Positions 41,801 to 53,600 of a stretch of DNA of 64,000 nucleotides are shown here, in pieces. Within the stretch, counting starts at the first letter, position 1. Every line of letters begins with the position of its first letter. The DNA comes from Crambe crambe (lineage: Eukaryota; Porifera; Demospongiae; Poecilosclerida; Crambeidae): assembly GCA_963924555.1 (NCBI GenBank), contig OZ004592.1:6572001-6636000 (forward strand), read 5' to 3'. The notes beneath the pieces are model-generated. The model did not search any database. It was given only the letters and a program-made list of their open reading frames with translations, and was not told where the DNA came from. Both the position numbers and the translations under genes were made by a program.

Positions 41801-44288
41801 AGATGTGTTCAAACACACCGGGCTCGTTCACTTGCAGTTGTAATCCAGGATTCACTTTAAGTACGGATGGACGGTCTTGTGTCGATGTGGACGAATGTGG
41901 ACTGGAGGTGGGGAGAAGCTGTCAACAGGGATGTGTCAACACTCCAGGGAGTTTCATGTGCCAGTGTGATCCTGGTTACAACTTGAACAGTGATGGACAG
42001 ACTTGCAGTGGTGAGTGATTCAGTATGTTATGGAAGGAGATGAGTTGTTATCATGTACCAACTAGATGTTGATGAGTGTGCAAATAACAATGGCGGTTGT
42101 TCTCAAATGTGTATGAACAGTGATGGATCTTTCAAATGCGAGTGCAGGTCTGGATACCAGCTGGACAGAAATGGAATCACGTGCAATGGTGAGTCTTCTT
42201 CTCTGATAAACAGAACATGCATGGCTCTGGTTTGGTCTTTGTTGTCTCGTGTATCCATTACCAACGGTGACTACATGCTGTGACATGCAGATGTGGATGA
42301 GTGTGCTCGAGGTGATTATGGAGGGTGCACCCAGGTGTGTGTGAACAATCCTCCTGGCTCACACACCTGTAGCTGCAGGGATGGCTTTAGACTCACTGCT
42401 GATGGATCCACCTGTACTGGTAAGTTCCAAGTTTTGTTAAACGAGAATTTTGTTAGCAAAGGTGTTAACTCTTCCCCTTGAAATCTCTTGCTATGGCTAC
42501 CAATACCAGCTAACATTTTATCTGGAACATACAGCTGCTGATCAGTGTGTAGACCTGGTGCGTTGCAGCCAGTTTTGTGAGAGGGTTGGGAGCGCGGACA
42601 CTTGTTCCTGCAGAACTGGATATGTGCTGGCCAGTGATGGTGTCACCTGCAATGGTAAGTCAGGGAGGCAATGGGAGGCAATGGTAAATCAGGGAGGTAA
42701 TGGTGAGGTAATGGTGAGGTAATGGTAAGTCAGGGAGGTAATGGTGAGGTAATGGTGAGGTAATGGGAGGCAATGGTAAGTCAGGGAGGTAATGGTGAGG
42801 TAATGGTGAGGTAATGGTGAGGTAATGGGAGGCAATGGGAGGCAATGGGAGGCAATGGTAAATCAGGGAGGTAATGGTGAGGCAATGGGAGGCAATGGGA
42901 GGCAATGGTAAGTCAGGAATGTTTCAAAATGCAGATGTGGATGAGTGTGCAACCCCCAACACTTGCAGTCAGATTTGTGTCAACCAGGAGGGTGGATTTC
43001 AGTGTGAGTGCAATGTGGGAGCGGAATTGGCACCCGATAGAACCACTTGTCTGAGTGAGTCCCATAACACTGGCTATTATTACATGCTACACAATTACTG
43101 CCATATAAACTTATCAGATATCACAGTTGATCAACGTGGAAACCAAGGGACTGGTTCACCTACACCTGGTATGCTAAAATTAGTAAGATACATTCATGTA
43201 ACAATCATGTGACTTTATTCCATCGTATTAATATAGGAGGAGTGCCCGTTGGTGCTATTGCTGGTGGGACAATCGGTGCCATCATTCTTCTACTGGTTGT
43301 GATAAGTATTGTAATAGTGGCTGTCGTCATGGCAAAGAGAAGGAGACAGGAATCAATAGCTCCTGAGAGCAGCAACCGTAAAAAATCATATCATTACACC
43401 AGCACTGTCCCGACCACTGGTTACCACCCCACAAAGAAGGTTCAATCTGGTTCAGTGGAAGATCTTCTTGATAAGACTGATGGTGCTACTGTTGTCGCTA
43501 CTCACGAGTACTACAGTGATGATTCGTTTGAAGATGCTGATCCTCCTCCTTATGAAAACATCTACTTCAATGATGATGGCAAACCAGTTTCGAAACAGAC
43601 TGTCCCCAAACAACAAGCTCCAGTGGCTCCTGCAAAGAAAGTGACATCAAATGCCCCAAAGTCCTCAGCTCCAACTGCTGCCCCTCCTGTCCTGAAGCCA
43701 GTAAAGAACTTGAAATCGAATGACACACCTTTTCAACCTATTGTGACAGCTCCGAAGAAACCCATTGGTACAAGCAAACCAGAAACTGTAATGGCATCGC
43801 CTACTGCTCAAGTTTCAAAGCCCTTTCCACAGCCCCCAAGTAAACCAGTTGCTCTGAAGCCAACTGTCCCTTCAAATAAACCCACACCGCCTCCTGCACC
43901 AAACAAGCCTACAACAGCAAATAAGCCCCAACCTCTGAAACCGTCGCCAGCAGCAAAGCCCTCACCACCAGTAAAATCACCTCCTAATGACAAACCAACT
44001 CCCCCTAGTAAACCTGCTGGTGGGAAACCTGAAGTTACGAACAAGCCAGCACCTGCTGGTCAACCGCTGGCTCCAGTTCCCCGCCCTGCACCTCCAGCCA
44101 ACAAACCGACTGTTGCCAACAGGCCTGAGGTGAAACCAAGAGGGCCGCCCAAACCTACTCCACTTCCTGCACCTAAACCCACTTCCACTCCTAAGCTACA
44201 GTTTCATACTGATACCAGTGAAGGTGGCAGCTCAAAGAAGCCACTAGTTCCTTCAAAGAAGCCGATAGCTCCACCGAGAAAACCATAA
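34819..44288 (+). CDS. Transmembrane ADAM metalloprotease with 15 extra tandem EGF modules
   Basis: Twenty-nine exons from 34819-35061 to 43237-44288 join to 1678 aa. Order: signal peptide ([16 protein letters not shown]); ADAM prodomain ([13 protein letters not shown]); a basic SKRVRRQ cleavage site; reprolysin domain with [12 protein letters not shown] and the following Met-turn (CIMAG); disintegrin domain ([15 protein letters not shown], loop CDIAEYC); Cys-rich region; ADAM EGF (exon 39898-39979); 15 further EGF modules, most starting D(I/V)(N/D)EC, the calcium-binding type (exons 40047-43054); a transmembrane helix ([20 protein letters not shown]); and a ~340-residue cytoplasmic tail dominated by PxxP and KP repeats. 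ADAMs shed membrane proteins and bind integrins; the tail should bind SH3 proteins. EGF-module exons are symmetric phase 1-1, so they can be duplicated without frame change. Exon 40375-40845 carries four modules without introns. Confidence 0.92.
35330..35510. repeat. Possible degenerate dispersed repeat in an ADAM intron
   Basis: G-rich sequence with GGGGGGTCCAGGGGCATG and TTGGGAAATTTTT has the look of an old dispersed repeat seen in many invertebrate genomes. It lies in the intron 35193-35854. A second TTAGGGGGGCTGTAGCCC block lies at ~35634. Copy number cannot be judged from one window. A short CT run (35807-35836) precedes the next acceptor. Confidence 0.3.
37371..37485 (+). repeat. Tandem copies of a real 3' splice junction (ADAM intron)
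   Basis: CTAGTTTACTGATTATT occurs five times with alternating 20/21-bp spacing (37372, 37393, 37413, 37434, 37454). The true junction CTAG/TTTACTGCC follows at 37475-37479. All the copies look like the real acceptor, and frames entered from them reach a stop codon. Confidence 0.88.
38026..38157 (+). repeat. Purine-rich GGGAGG/GGATTGGAGAGG minisatellite
   Basis: A G/A-only stretch with several GGGATTGGAGAGG copies fills most of the short intron 38026-38194, directly after the exon carrying the zinc-binding HELGH motif. Confidence 0.9.
42655..42910 (+). repeat. Minisatellite carrying repeated 5' splice sites (ADAM intron)
   Basis: The real donor AATG/GTAAGTCAGG at 42651-42664 recurs at about 42721, 42774 and 42905. 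It is interspersed with GGTGAGGTAATGG and GGAGGCAATGG units that also contain GT donors. The repeat fills almost the whole intron 42655-42934. Confidence 0.88.
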
Positions 44289-44424
44289 CAAGTAGTGAAT
44301 TTCAGACAAGTGTGTAATTTTAACCAGGCTTTTTACACTGGTCATTGTTGTTGTTTTTTATTATTATTTTTGCTCGAGATTTTAAAGATAGCTACTATTT
44401 AATTTTTTTTCTAAAAAAATTTCA

Positions 44425-46573
44425 TTATGGAGGGAAAATTACTGCCACAAGACCAGCTGCAATGAGTGTTATGGATGAGACGATTCGAAAGGACTTGCTT
44501 CCAAAGTCTTTGGTCCATAATACCCCATCAGGCTCGTTGTATAAACATGACTCACTCCATGGAGTCATGGCAAAGCTGGCCAGCATGTCATTATAATTGC
44601 AGCTGCTCCAGACAGTAGGCGAGTGTGATGTGGAAATGGAGGACATGAGACACCTCCCCGACGGATCTGTGCACCTGCAAACTCCTGTAAGATCACAATC
44701 GGATAATTATTTGCATGAGGTTATGCAATTAGTTATGCAATGGGAATTCACATTATGCACTACAGAACTCATCCAAAAAGGCCATCAATGGCTTAGCTAT
44801 AACAAGTGAAGTGATGATCATTAAAGGTCAATTTAAATATGAGAGCCAGCTGGTACAGAGGTGCCACAATTTTAATGTTGACCTTTATGAAGGTCAGTTG
44901 TTGTCATAGCTAGCTATACTGGCATACTAGCATCGGTGTCATCATGTGACATCCCCAAGATGTGCCCCAGCTCATGAGTGGCAGTTCCCCCAACAGCATT
45001 CAGTGCTCCACGTGCATCCTGGACAACTCCCACAGCAAAATGCATGAAGCACATTGAACCCTTGAAGGCCAAACCCACAGTGGTCCCGAATAAGTTCGTC
45101 CCTCTGAGATAAATATATAAAAATAAAACAAAATAAAACATTATCCAAACTCACGAGATTAATAGTGCACAATCAAAGCTTCCAGGGATATGTTTGTAAT
45201 AGTCTTTGAAATTCAACAAGATTTGCATAGGCCTTGTTGTTAAAGGTATGAAGTCACCTCTACTCCATGTGACAACACCAACCAACTCAATCCTGACTTT
45301 GAACTCTCTGTAAAGCTAAAGAAGGAACACAGTAGATGGAGTCCAATCATAAAAACACAATTTTTTTACTCTGTTCATGTAGTCTACAATTTCGATATTT
45401 CTCAGAATGACAGAGACTATGCTTCTCCTGTTGTTCACATACTAAGAATAATGTAAGCACAGATTATTACTATTCTAATTATTAAGCAGCTGCACCTGAG
45501 CATAGTCATTCACAGAGATTAACTCCACAACTCTCCATCCTGGAGGAGGACCTGTCTTGTTTATATCTGCGACCATCTGTTATAAAAGAAAGAAGAAGAG
45601 AAGATAACCAGTATTTCATCAAGAATTTGACTTTAAATTCACAGAAAAATTACCTGTGCTTCCACTTGTAGTTTGAAACCATTGTGCGGCAATGAGGCTG
45701 CACATTATAAGGCAATATAGCAATGGAGGACTATAGGGCCAGACTAAGACTAGGGCCAGGGCCAGGACTATGCTATCTATATTTTTAATTACCACAAACT
45801 CCATGACCAGAAATATTTCCACTTGATTGGAAGTTGTCAGTGAAAAGGACGTGAGGCTGGTGAATCTGTTATAATTTGATTGGTGCTGAATTTACTACTA
45901 ATAAATTTATTCTAGTTTACTGACTGTGTAGTTGTTTTCTCTGTTCTCTACAGGCGTCACTCGATAATAGTGTTCTGGGTCAGTGAAACTCCCAAACTGA
46001 CCACTGAAGAGAAAATTTAAATGAATATCAGACCAGAGAATATTTTTGAAGTTACCGCAATCCATTGCACATATTCATAGTGACAACCCACTTAGGAAAT
46101 CCTTCCACACTCCCTCCAAAATAGCAATTGCTCAAGTTCTGTGGATCATGGAGCGACATTTAGCTAATTTGCAGCCTTATACTAGTCCTTACAGTTTGCA
46201 TTGCCTCTCCTGATTCGTCAAAGTAAGTACTGATGAAAAAGGGTGGCAACTTGCTGTAGGGTAAGTCAATATAGCCTGTGGTTATACCAGAAGCTATTAC
46301 TGAAATGTTAGCTTACTGCTGGCTCAAGTAGAGTGTAAAAGTTGATAGTCGGACAGTTACTGTTCCCTTAATGGATAGAGAGAAGAAAAAATCGTACACT
46401 CTAGTTGCTGGCCAGGTAGCTAGCTAGCTACTAACCTCATCCTTTGCAGTGTCATAAATGATTGGAATGAATAGCACACCGTCTGCATTTCTTCTCCCCT
46501 TTGTGGAAGAGGAATGCTCTATGCATATCAGTACGAGGAGAAAGAGAATGAGGCCAAGTTCATCTTCCTTCAT
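44425..46573 (-). CDS. Short ADAM-like protease without disintegrin domain (copy A)
   Basis: Twelve exons (46436-46573, 46317-46366, 46193-46253, 46056-46138, 45925-46003, 45793-45865, 45654-45697, 45496-45576, 45370-45441, 45155-45315, 44928-45103, 44425-44684) join to 425 aa. A signal peptide (LGLILFLLVLICIEHSSS) is followed by an ADAM-type prodomain (NCYFGGSVEGFPKW) and a reprolysin domain with HELGHILGMSHD and Cys-rich RCTDPSGRC...WSSCNYND. The protein then stops; there is no disintegrin, Cys-rich, EGF or conventional TM-plus-tail region. It ends in a hydrophobic segment (SITLIAAGLVAVIFPP) that could be a GPI-attachment signal or a short anchor. The basic cleavage site seen in the longer ADAMs is not evident. 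Copy B lies 153 bp downstream in tandem. The gene is convergent with the EGF-rich ADAM (136 bp). Confidence 0.85.
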
Positions 46574-46726
46574 TGGATCCTATAATTATAGTAGACCTTG
46601 TACATAATAGCTAGCTACCTCGAGGGAATTATCCATGCACATTCAGTGTAGCTGGGACGCGCGACGCGGACTCTATACGCTAGCTAGCTAGCTATTGCTA
46701 GCATCTCTAGCTACATTATTTTTTTT

Positions 46727-48905
46727 TTATGATAGGAAATTAATAACAGTATTGACTGCCACAAGGCTAGCTGCAACAATTGTTATGGAAGAGACAAGTT
46801 GAAAGGACTTGCCAAAGTCCATAGTTCGCAATTCCCCCACTGGCGAGTTGTATAAGCAGGACTCACTCCATGGAAACATGGCAAAGTTGGATATCATGTC
46901 ATTGAAGCTGCAGTTGCTCCACCTAGTGGGAGGGAGTGATGAGGAAGTGGCTGCCATGATGCACTTCCCAGATGGATCGTTACATCCACACACTCCTATT
47001 ATTTTCAAAGATTCTCGTAAATTTAGTGAAAGTAGCTATAACTGAACACATGGCTAATGTTGCATGTGGACAAATAAGTCATTCTCAATAGCGGTTACAA
47101 ACATACTATCAACATCATCATGTGACATCCCCAAGATGTGCCCCAGCTCATGAGTGGCAGTTCCCCCAACAGCATTTAGTGCTCCACGTGCATCCTGGAC
47201 AACTCCCACGGCAAAATTCAAGTAGCACATTGAACCCTTGAAGGCCAAGCCTACTATGGACCCTAGAAAGTTTATCCCTCTGAGAAGAGAGGAAGGAAAA
47301 ATTATAGCTAGCTAACACAAAAGAATCCCATGACTCACGAAAATAAAAGCGCACTGTCAAAACCTCCAGGAATGTATTCATAGTAGTCCCTGAATCTCAG
47401 GAGTGCTTGCATTGGCATTGTAGCTGTTTGTATGCGGTCACCTCTACTCCATGTGACAACACCAACCAGCACTATCCCAACTTTGAACTCTCTGTAAAGC
47501 TGGTAGTAAAAGTTCTAATAAAACATGCATGCATACCCAAGGCCATCCAATCATATTACTCTGTTCATGTAGTCCACAACTTCGATATCCCTCAAAATGA
47601 CTGCTTGCAGGTCTCTGTTGTGGTTCACAAACTTTATTTGAAGCAAAGATGAGTACAACACAATAGCAATTAAAGCAGCTGTACCTGAGCGTAGTCATTC
47701 ACAATAACCAACTCCACTACTCTCCACCCTGGAGGTGTCATGGTCACACGTCTAACCTGTATTACCGATAAAACTAATTGCTTTTAAGATAATAACGGAG
47801 GAAGAATGGTAATGTAGCTGAAGAAGCCAGACTATAATAATCAAGCAAGGATTCCCTCAAAAAACTTGATTTCATACCTATACTGTACCTGTGCCTCCAC
47901 TTGTAGTCTCAAATAATCACGTGGCAAAGTGGCTGCACATGAAACATAATAGCTAGAATTATGACAGCTTGCTGAGCAGTATATGAGGTATACAGACAGG
48001 ATCTACAGCATTTAGAAACCTGAAGGCCCTGGGGTGCAGCAGTCTGAGCACTATTACACTTAGCTACAGGCCTGAGGGTTTCTATAAATACTGTAGATCA
48101 TATTGGTCGAGGTATCTAACCACAAAATTGACTGGAATTCGAACTGTTTCGACTCAATTGGGGATTGTCAGTGTAGAGGATGTGAGGCTGATGGATCTGT
48201 ACTAATAATCAGTAGCTAATAATTATTATTTGGTTTTATTTAGTGTTTACCGTGTAATTTTTCTCTCTGTTCTCTACGGGCTTCACACGATAATAGTGCA
48301 GAGAATCACTAAAACTTCCAAACTGACCGCTGAAGACAGTATAATAGTCTTTAATAAAGGGGGCAGACCCAAGTCATACTTACCGCAATCCATTGCACAT
48401 ATCCATAGTAACAACCCAATTTGGATGTCCCTCAACACTTCCTCCGAAATAGCAATCACTAGAATTCTGTGGTCCATGCAAACTAGCTATATTAATAAAG
48501 TTGCAGCTTTTACAAAAATCCTTACAGTCTGCACCTCCTCTCCTGAGTCATCAAAGTAAGTGCTGATGAAAACAGATGGCAACTTGCTACAGGGGAAATA
48601 AATATAGCCTGTGGTTATGTCAGTACTAAAAGTGAATGTATCAGCTTACTGCTGGTTCAAATGGAGGGTAAAGTTTGATAGTTGGACGGTTAATGTTCCC
48701 TTGACATTGAAAGAATACTATCTACTAATCTAGTAGCAATAATGAGCTAGCTACTCTGAACAACCTCATCCATTGCAGTATCATAGATGATTGGAATGAA
48801 TAATGCATTTCTTCTCCCTCTAACTCTGGATCTCACAGAAGAGGAGGGATCTATGCATTTCAGTGCAAGGAGAAAGAAAATAAGGCCATGGTGGGCAAAG
48901 ATCAT
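46727..48905 (-). CDS. Short ADAM-like protease without disintegrin domain (copy B)
   Basis: Twelve exons (48765-48905, 48650-48699, 48526-48586, 48384-48466, 48251-48329, 48121-48196, 47889-47932, 47685-47756, 47560-47631, 47339-47499, 47107-47279, 46727-46995) join to 426 aa, with the same exon plan as copy A. The start at 48905 (MIFAHHGLIFFLLALK, a signal peptide) aligns with copy A; an in-frame ATG at 48980 would add 25 residues. A furin-like RSRVRGRR follows the signal peptide. The catalytic motif HELGHILGMSHD is intact. The C-terminus is again hydrophobic (SITIVAASLVAVNTVINFLS). The first intron donor (GAG/GTTGTT) is weak. The exon carrying the zinc motif is almost identical in DNA to that of copy A. 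Confidence 0.85.
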
Positions 48906-49034
48906 CTTCCTCCATTTAATGGGGAATAGCTCGAGGGAATTAACATCCAGTAGCTGCAATTGCACGCAACGCAGACTCATTATTGCGAAAGCGTGCTATT
49001 AGCTAGAACAATAGGCGCTTAATGATAACAATTA

Positions 49035-50523
49035 TTACGTCCACATTTTATCAATGTTTTCAAAAACTTGATTGGGTTCTGATTTGTAGAGCATGAAGTA
49101 TCCCTGGACTTCAGCTGCACTAACATCTTTCTTCCTCTCCAGCACTAACTCTGCAAAATGGCGAGACTTCTCTAATGAGAGTTGAGGGTAGAACCGTTGG
49201 AACATCAGTTCCAATTGATGCCTCGTAGCGTAGTCAATCAGAACCTTCATGTCCACACGACCAGGCCTAATCAGAGCTGAATCAAGTCTAAGGGAAAGGA
49301 GAGGGTATATAACTCTTATTGAGGGGAAAATTCATCTTGCCTATTTAAGTAGTTTGTTGTCATAAAGACAATTCTTGCTTCTGTGGCTGCAACTCCATCA
49401 AGTGTATTCAGCAGTCCACTGTAAGTCACTCTGCTGAGGCCTTCATAGGCAGTCTTCATTACTGATGTCTCCTCTCTGCTGACGAAAGCAGCGTCCACAT
49501 CTTCCAGTAGAATTATGCTCTGCTGAGGTGCCACACTCAACAAGTGGTTGAGACGATCGTCAGATAATCCTCTGTCACTTAAGTTCAGGACACAAATGGT
49601 GTACTCCAGTTCTCCTGCAAGTGCTGTGCTATAACAAAACCAACTATATATCAGCTGTTGCTCTGGAAACAGAAGGGAACTCACATGAAACTACTTTTTC
49701 CACACCCTGGAGGGCCGTGAAGCAAGTAACCTCTTCTGTATGGTATGCCTAAGGTTACAGGAACATCAAGAGGTGGAATTAAACAGCTGGAAATTCTTAC
49801 CCCTGTCCATGTACCACTGTGGGTTCTTGATGAACTCTCTGACATCTTCCAGTATGCTTTCACCTACTCCTTGATCAAGAATGACAGAGTCCAAAGGTCT
49901 TCTTCTTCGAGGATGTCCAAACTGTCTCCAGTCAGCTCCCACAGCTGTGTACGTGATAGTCTTGCCCTCCATTTCATACAGAGCTTCTTCCCTAGCTTAA
50001 GGGGGAAGGGAAGGGAGGGGAGGAGGGGACAAAGTTGAATGTTGATATCCATCTACTGTATAATCATTATCTGACCCTCTTCTAAGATCCGGAAGTAGAT
50101 GCTCCTATTTCGTCCCAGGGCACTGAGTGTGACAGTTTCCCATGGAGTGCCGGCCATCTGCTTCTCCCTGTTTCTCTCTGCTCTGATCCAAGTCCGTCCA
50201 TATCGGAAGAAATGGACCCCAGGACTGGGTATAAAATCAAACTTCGTTCTCACACTTCCATTCTCCAGCTGCTGGAAAGTGGTCTCAGCACTGAGGTGCT
50301 TAGTGTGTGAGGCATGATTTGATATCCACTGGAGCAACCACTGGTAGCTCTTGTCCTTGCTGGACACTTCAAGTGTTATCACAAAATGTCGCCTAAATGC
50401 CTCCATGGAGTATTGGTTAAATTTTCTAAGCAAGGCAAAGCCTGCTCCTACTCCAAACAGGCCAAAGCCAGCCCCGAAGTAAGGATTACCCTGCAAAGAA
50501 GCCAAGAGGTCCATTAAACCCAT
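49035..50523 (-). CDS. BCS1L: Mitochondrial AAA protein BCS1 (complex III assembly)
   Basis: Five exons (50076-50523, 49801-49995, 49685-49748, 49341-49628, 49035-49287) join to 415 aa (human BCS1L 419). The N-terminus [22 protein letters not shown] is the single TM helix of this inner-membrane protein. The BCS1-specific domain follows ([17 protein letters not shown], then [14 protein letters not shown]). The AAA domain has Walker [10 protein letters not shown], Walker [12 protein letters not shown] and arginine finger region [14 protein letters not shown]1 inserts the Rieske Fe-S protein into complex III. The intron 49288-49340 is a GC-AG intron (AATAG/GCAAGA). The gene is surrounded by ADAM genes. 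Confidence 0.96.
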
Positions 50524-50650
50524 GGTGAAATTATAGGTAAGGATCGTTCATCGTGCGTATACAATTGCGCGCATGCGCATAACTTTTAAAAATTAATAAT
50601 TACCATTGATTATAAAGGTCATAATAATTATATACATACATACTGCAGTC

Positions 50651-53600
50651 TTATCTGCGAGGAGGAAACACAGGTTTCTTGGGCGGGGGGAGGGGTCTGT
50701 TGGACTCTTCCTCACTTGGTGGGGGCCATTGCTGAGAGATTTTACCAGGCTTAGGAGCAGCTGAGTAGAAAGTAAAAAAAAATACCACAGTGACTCACCC
50801 AACCCAGCAGTAATCCCTAGAGCTATCAAAATGAGGGGTATGATACTATAATAAGTACTCACCTAACGGAGGCTGCTTTGGTGGCAGATTTGTAACAGCA
50901 GGTGGGGGTGGGTTCCTAGTCCTGTTAGGAGGAGGGGGAACAGCTTTGGATGGAGGAGGAGGGTGCTGGACAGTTTTGGCAGGAGGGGGAGGAACAGGCT
51001 TAGAAGGCGGGGCAACTCTAGATGGAGGAGGAGGAGGAGGAGCATTTCTGTTTCTTGATCCTGGTGGTGGTCGAGGAGGCTGATTCTGCCTCCGGGACCA
51101 ATCTGGGGTACGAGCAGGAGGTGCAGATTCAATAGGACTGAACGGGGGAGGCTGATAGGTGTTTTTGTGAGTAGATGGCTGCACAACTTTGACCTCTGTT
51201 GTGGTACTGAGGAGGTTATCCTGTGATCCTGAATGTGATTTTCCTTTGGCTGTACTTGAAGAACCAAGGTTACGTCGTGCAGGAGGGGGCTGATAAGATT
51301 TCTGCCGTTTCGAACGTAGCTTTATCACCAAGAATACCACACCCACTGCCACAGCAGCCACAAGAGCGAGTCCGAGTAGTGTCCCCACGACTGCACCAGC
51401 AATGGCCCCTGCATCCCCTCCATTGCTGGGACCAGAAACCACAGCCTCACACGAAGTGCCTCCAAGTCCAACATTGCAAGAGCACAGATTCAAGTTATTA
51501 CACACCTACAATATATTAGAGAGAAGTCATAATATTGAAGGTATCATTCTAGCCAGCAAGAAGACTGTGATGAAGTGATCCTTACTCACCCCTACACCAG
51601 CACATGTCTGACCATTCCTCCCTACAGGACAGGCTCTGATATAGCTGAGCTCAGCAATCTCTGTGCACTGCTGAGACACGCAGAGCTAGGGAATTCAAAT
51701 TGATAATTAGAATGAAAACATACAAACGAAAAAGACTTACACTTTGATTCCCACATCTGGTTCCATCTGCAACCAAACCGGGACTCCTCGTGTCTGAAAT
51801 ATCAGTTGTGAAGGACCTACACCTCACGAATTGTGAGCTCTGAGGGTCTCGAGCGGAACCAGTGAAAAGATTGATCGTTCCACCAATATTTCCACGTACA
51901 AAGTTCCCATCGGCACACTGTAACTGCCCACACTGAACATTCTCAGGAAGACATGGAACAAAGGTCCTGTTGTTATGGCCACAATTCCCACTTCTATCGC
52001 CATTAATATTGAATGTCGAGTAACACTCAGGTATGCCACTGCTTGAACCTGTAAGTAAATTATATACAAGAGTCAGTAGCCATTAGATAGAAATCATAAC
52101 ATCTTCTTTTGGTGCCAAAAATACATAGCCTCATCACCATCACAATTATGTATAACTCCATTCCATCTCTGCAAAAAAACTTACCGAAAAATCGCTGACA
52201 TTGATTGTCCAAAACTTGACATTGTCCAGAGAAGCAAAAATCTCTGTCCTGGTTACAAAGATGGCCGTCCTGATGGTGGACGTCCCTCGGGCAGTCCGAG
52301 GAGTCTCCAAGACAGTACTCCAGAATGTCGCACTCTTGGGAGGCAGGACGACATGTGGTCCCCAGGGGGAAGAACTGACAGTCTGAACTGCAACATTCTC
52401 CACGAGAGCACTGGGCACCACTTCGAAGCATGCAAGATGTGGCATTGCAGCAGGAATCAGTACACTCCTGTACAGTAGAAAGAAAGAAAGAATGAAAACT
52501 CTTTATCCACAATAGCTGGTGATGTGTCAGACTTCATACCCCATAAAGACATCATCATTTTAGAATATAAACCATGTTACTTCATTATTCCTGTGAGTTG
52601 ATCAATGACCTACCGCAACACTTCCACAGTCACATATCTCGTCACCTTCCCTGATTCCATTGCCACACACTGGGTCTCCCACGGTAACCTGTGGCTCGTT
52701 CATGAGACAACTGTTTAAATTGAAGTTTGTGAATCCGTTGGTGATGTCACTACGACTGCAGCTGCTCCACTGTACTGGCGAGGGTCTGCCGGACGTGCCT
52801 GCCATGATGCACCGTCCCGATGGATCAGAACAGCTGCATTGTCCTAGAGTTGGTGCAAAATTTGGAAATGCAAGAGATTCTAGTGGAGAATTACAGGTAC
52901 AAGAAATGGCTAAAGTAAACAAAAATACACTTTACATGTTTGCAAAACACAATGTGATGCCAGTCAACACAGGCGCTTGCAAAACAGAATGCCAATCATA
53001 CCAGCCAACAGTCACATGACAGTCACATGGCACTGAATAGTGCAGAGTTTACAAAGACTTTACTTTTAATAAAATATGTACATTAATAATTGATTGCTTC
53101 AGGTTAAGTACATTGTAATACATTTGGTTGTTGATACTAGAGAGTTTACAGTACAAAATTTACAAACTCACGTTCATCGTCATGGTTCATACGGAATATG
53201 TGTCCCAATTCATGGGCAGCTGTACTCCCCACGGAGGAGAGGGTACGACCACCATCTTGGGAAAGTCCCACTGAGCTCCTCCCTCGGCACATGGTCCCTA
53301 CGAAAGCAATCCCCACTGTGTTGCCAAGGAGATCAACACCACTATAAGAAGTACAACTCAGAGTAGATTTAGATCAGGTTTCAGAGCAACATACGTACGT
53401 GATGAGCATGGTACTGTCGTGTTCGGAAGTTATCTGCGGTTCAAAGTCCCTCAAATTGTCCAGTATATCTTCAGCGTCGTTGTCACTTGGAAACGCAATC
53501 CTATCTCCATTAGTCCATGTCATGGTACTCACCACCACCACACGCACACTCAGCGTACGAAACAGCTACAAATAGTAATTTGCTGACAGCTGCAGCTCTA

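Noticed and set aside
42660-42905. Minus-strand repetitive frame (Leu/Pro/His repeats)
   Set aside because: It is antisense translation of the ADAM intron minisatellite.
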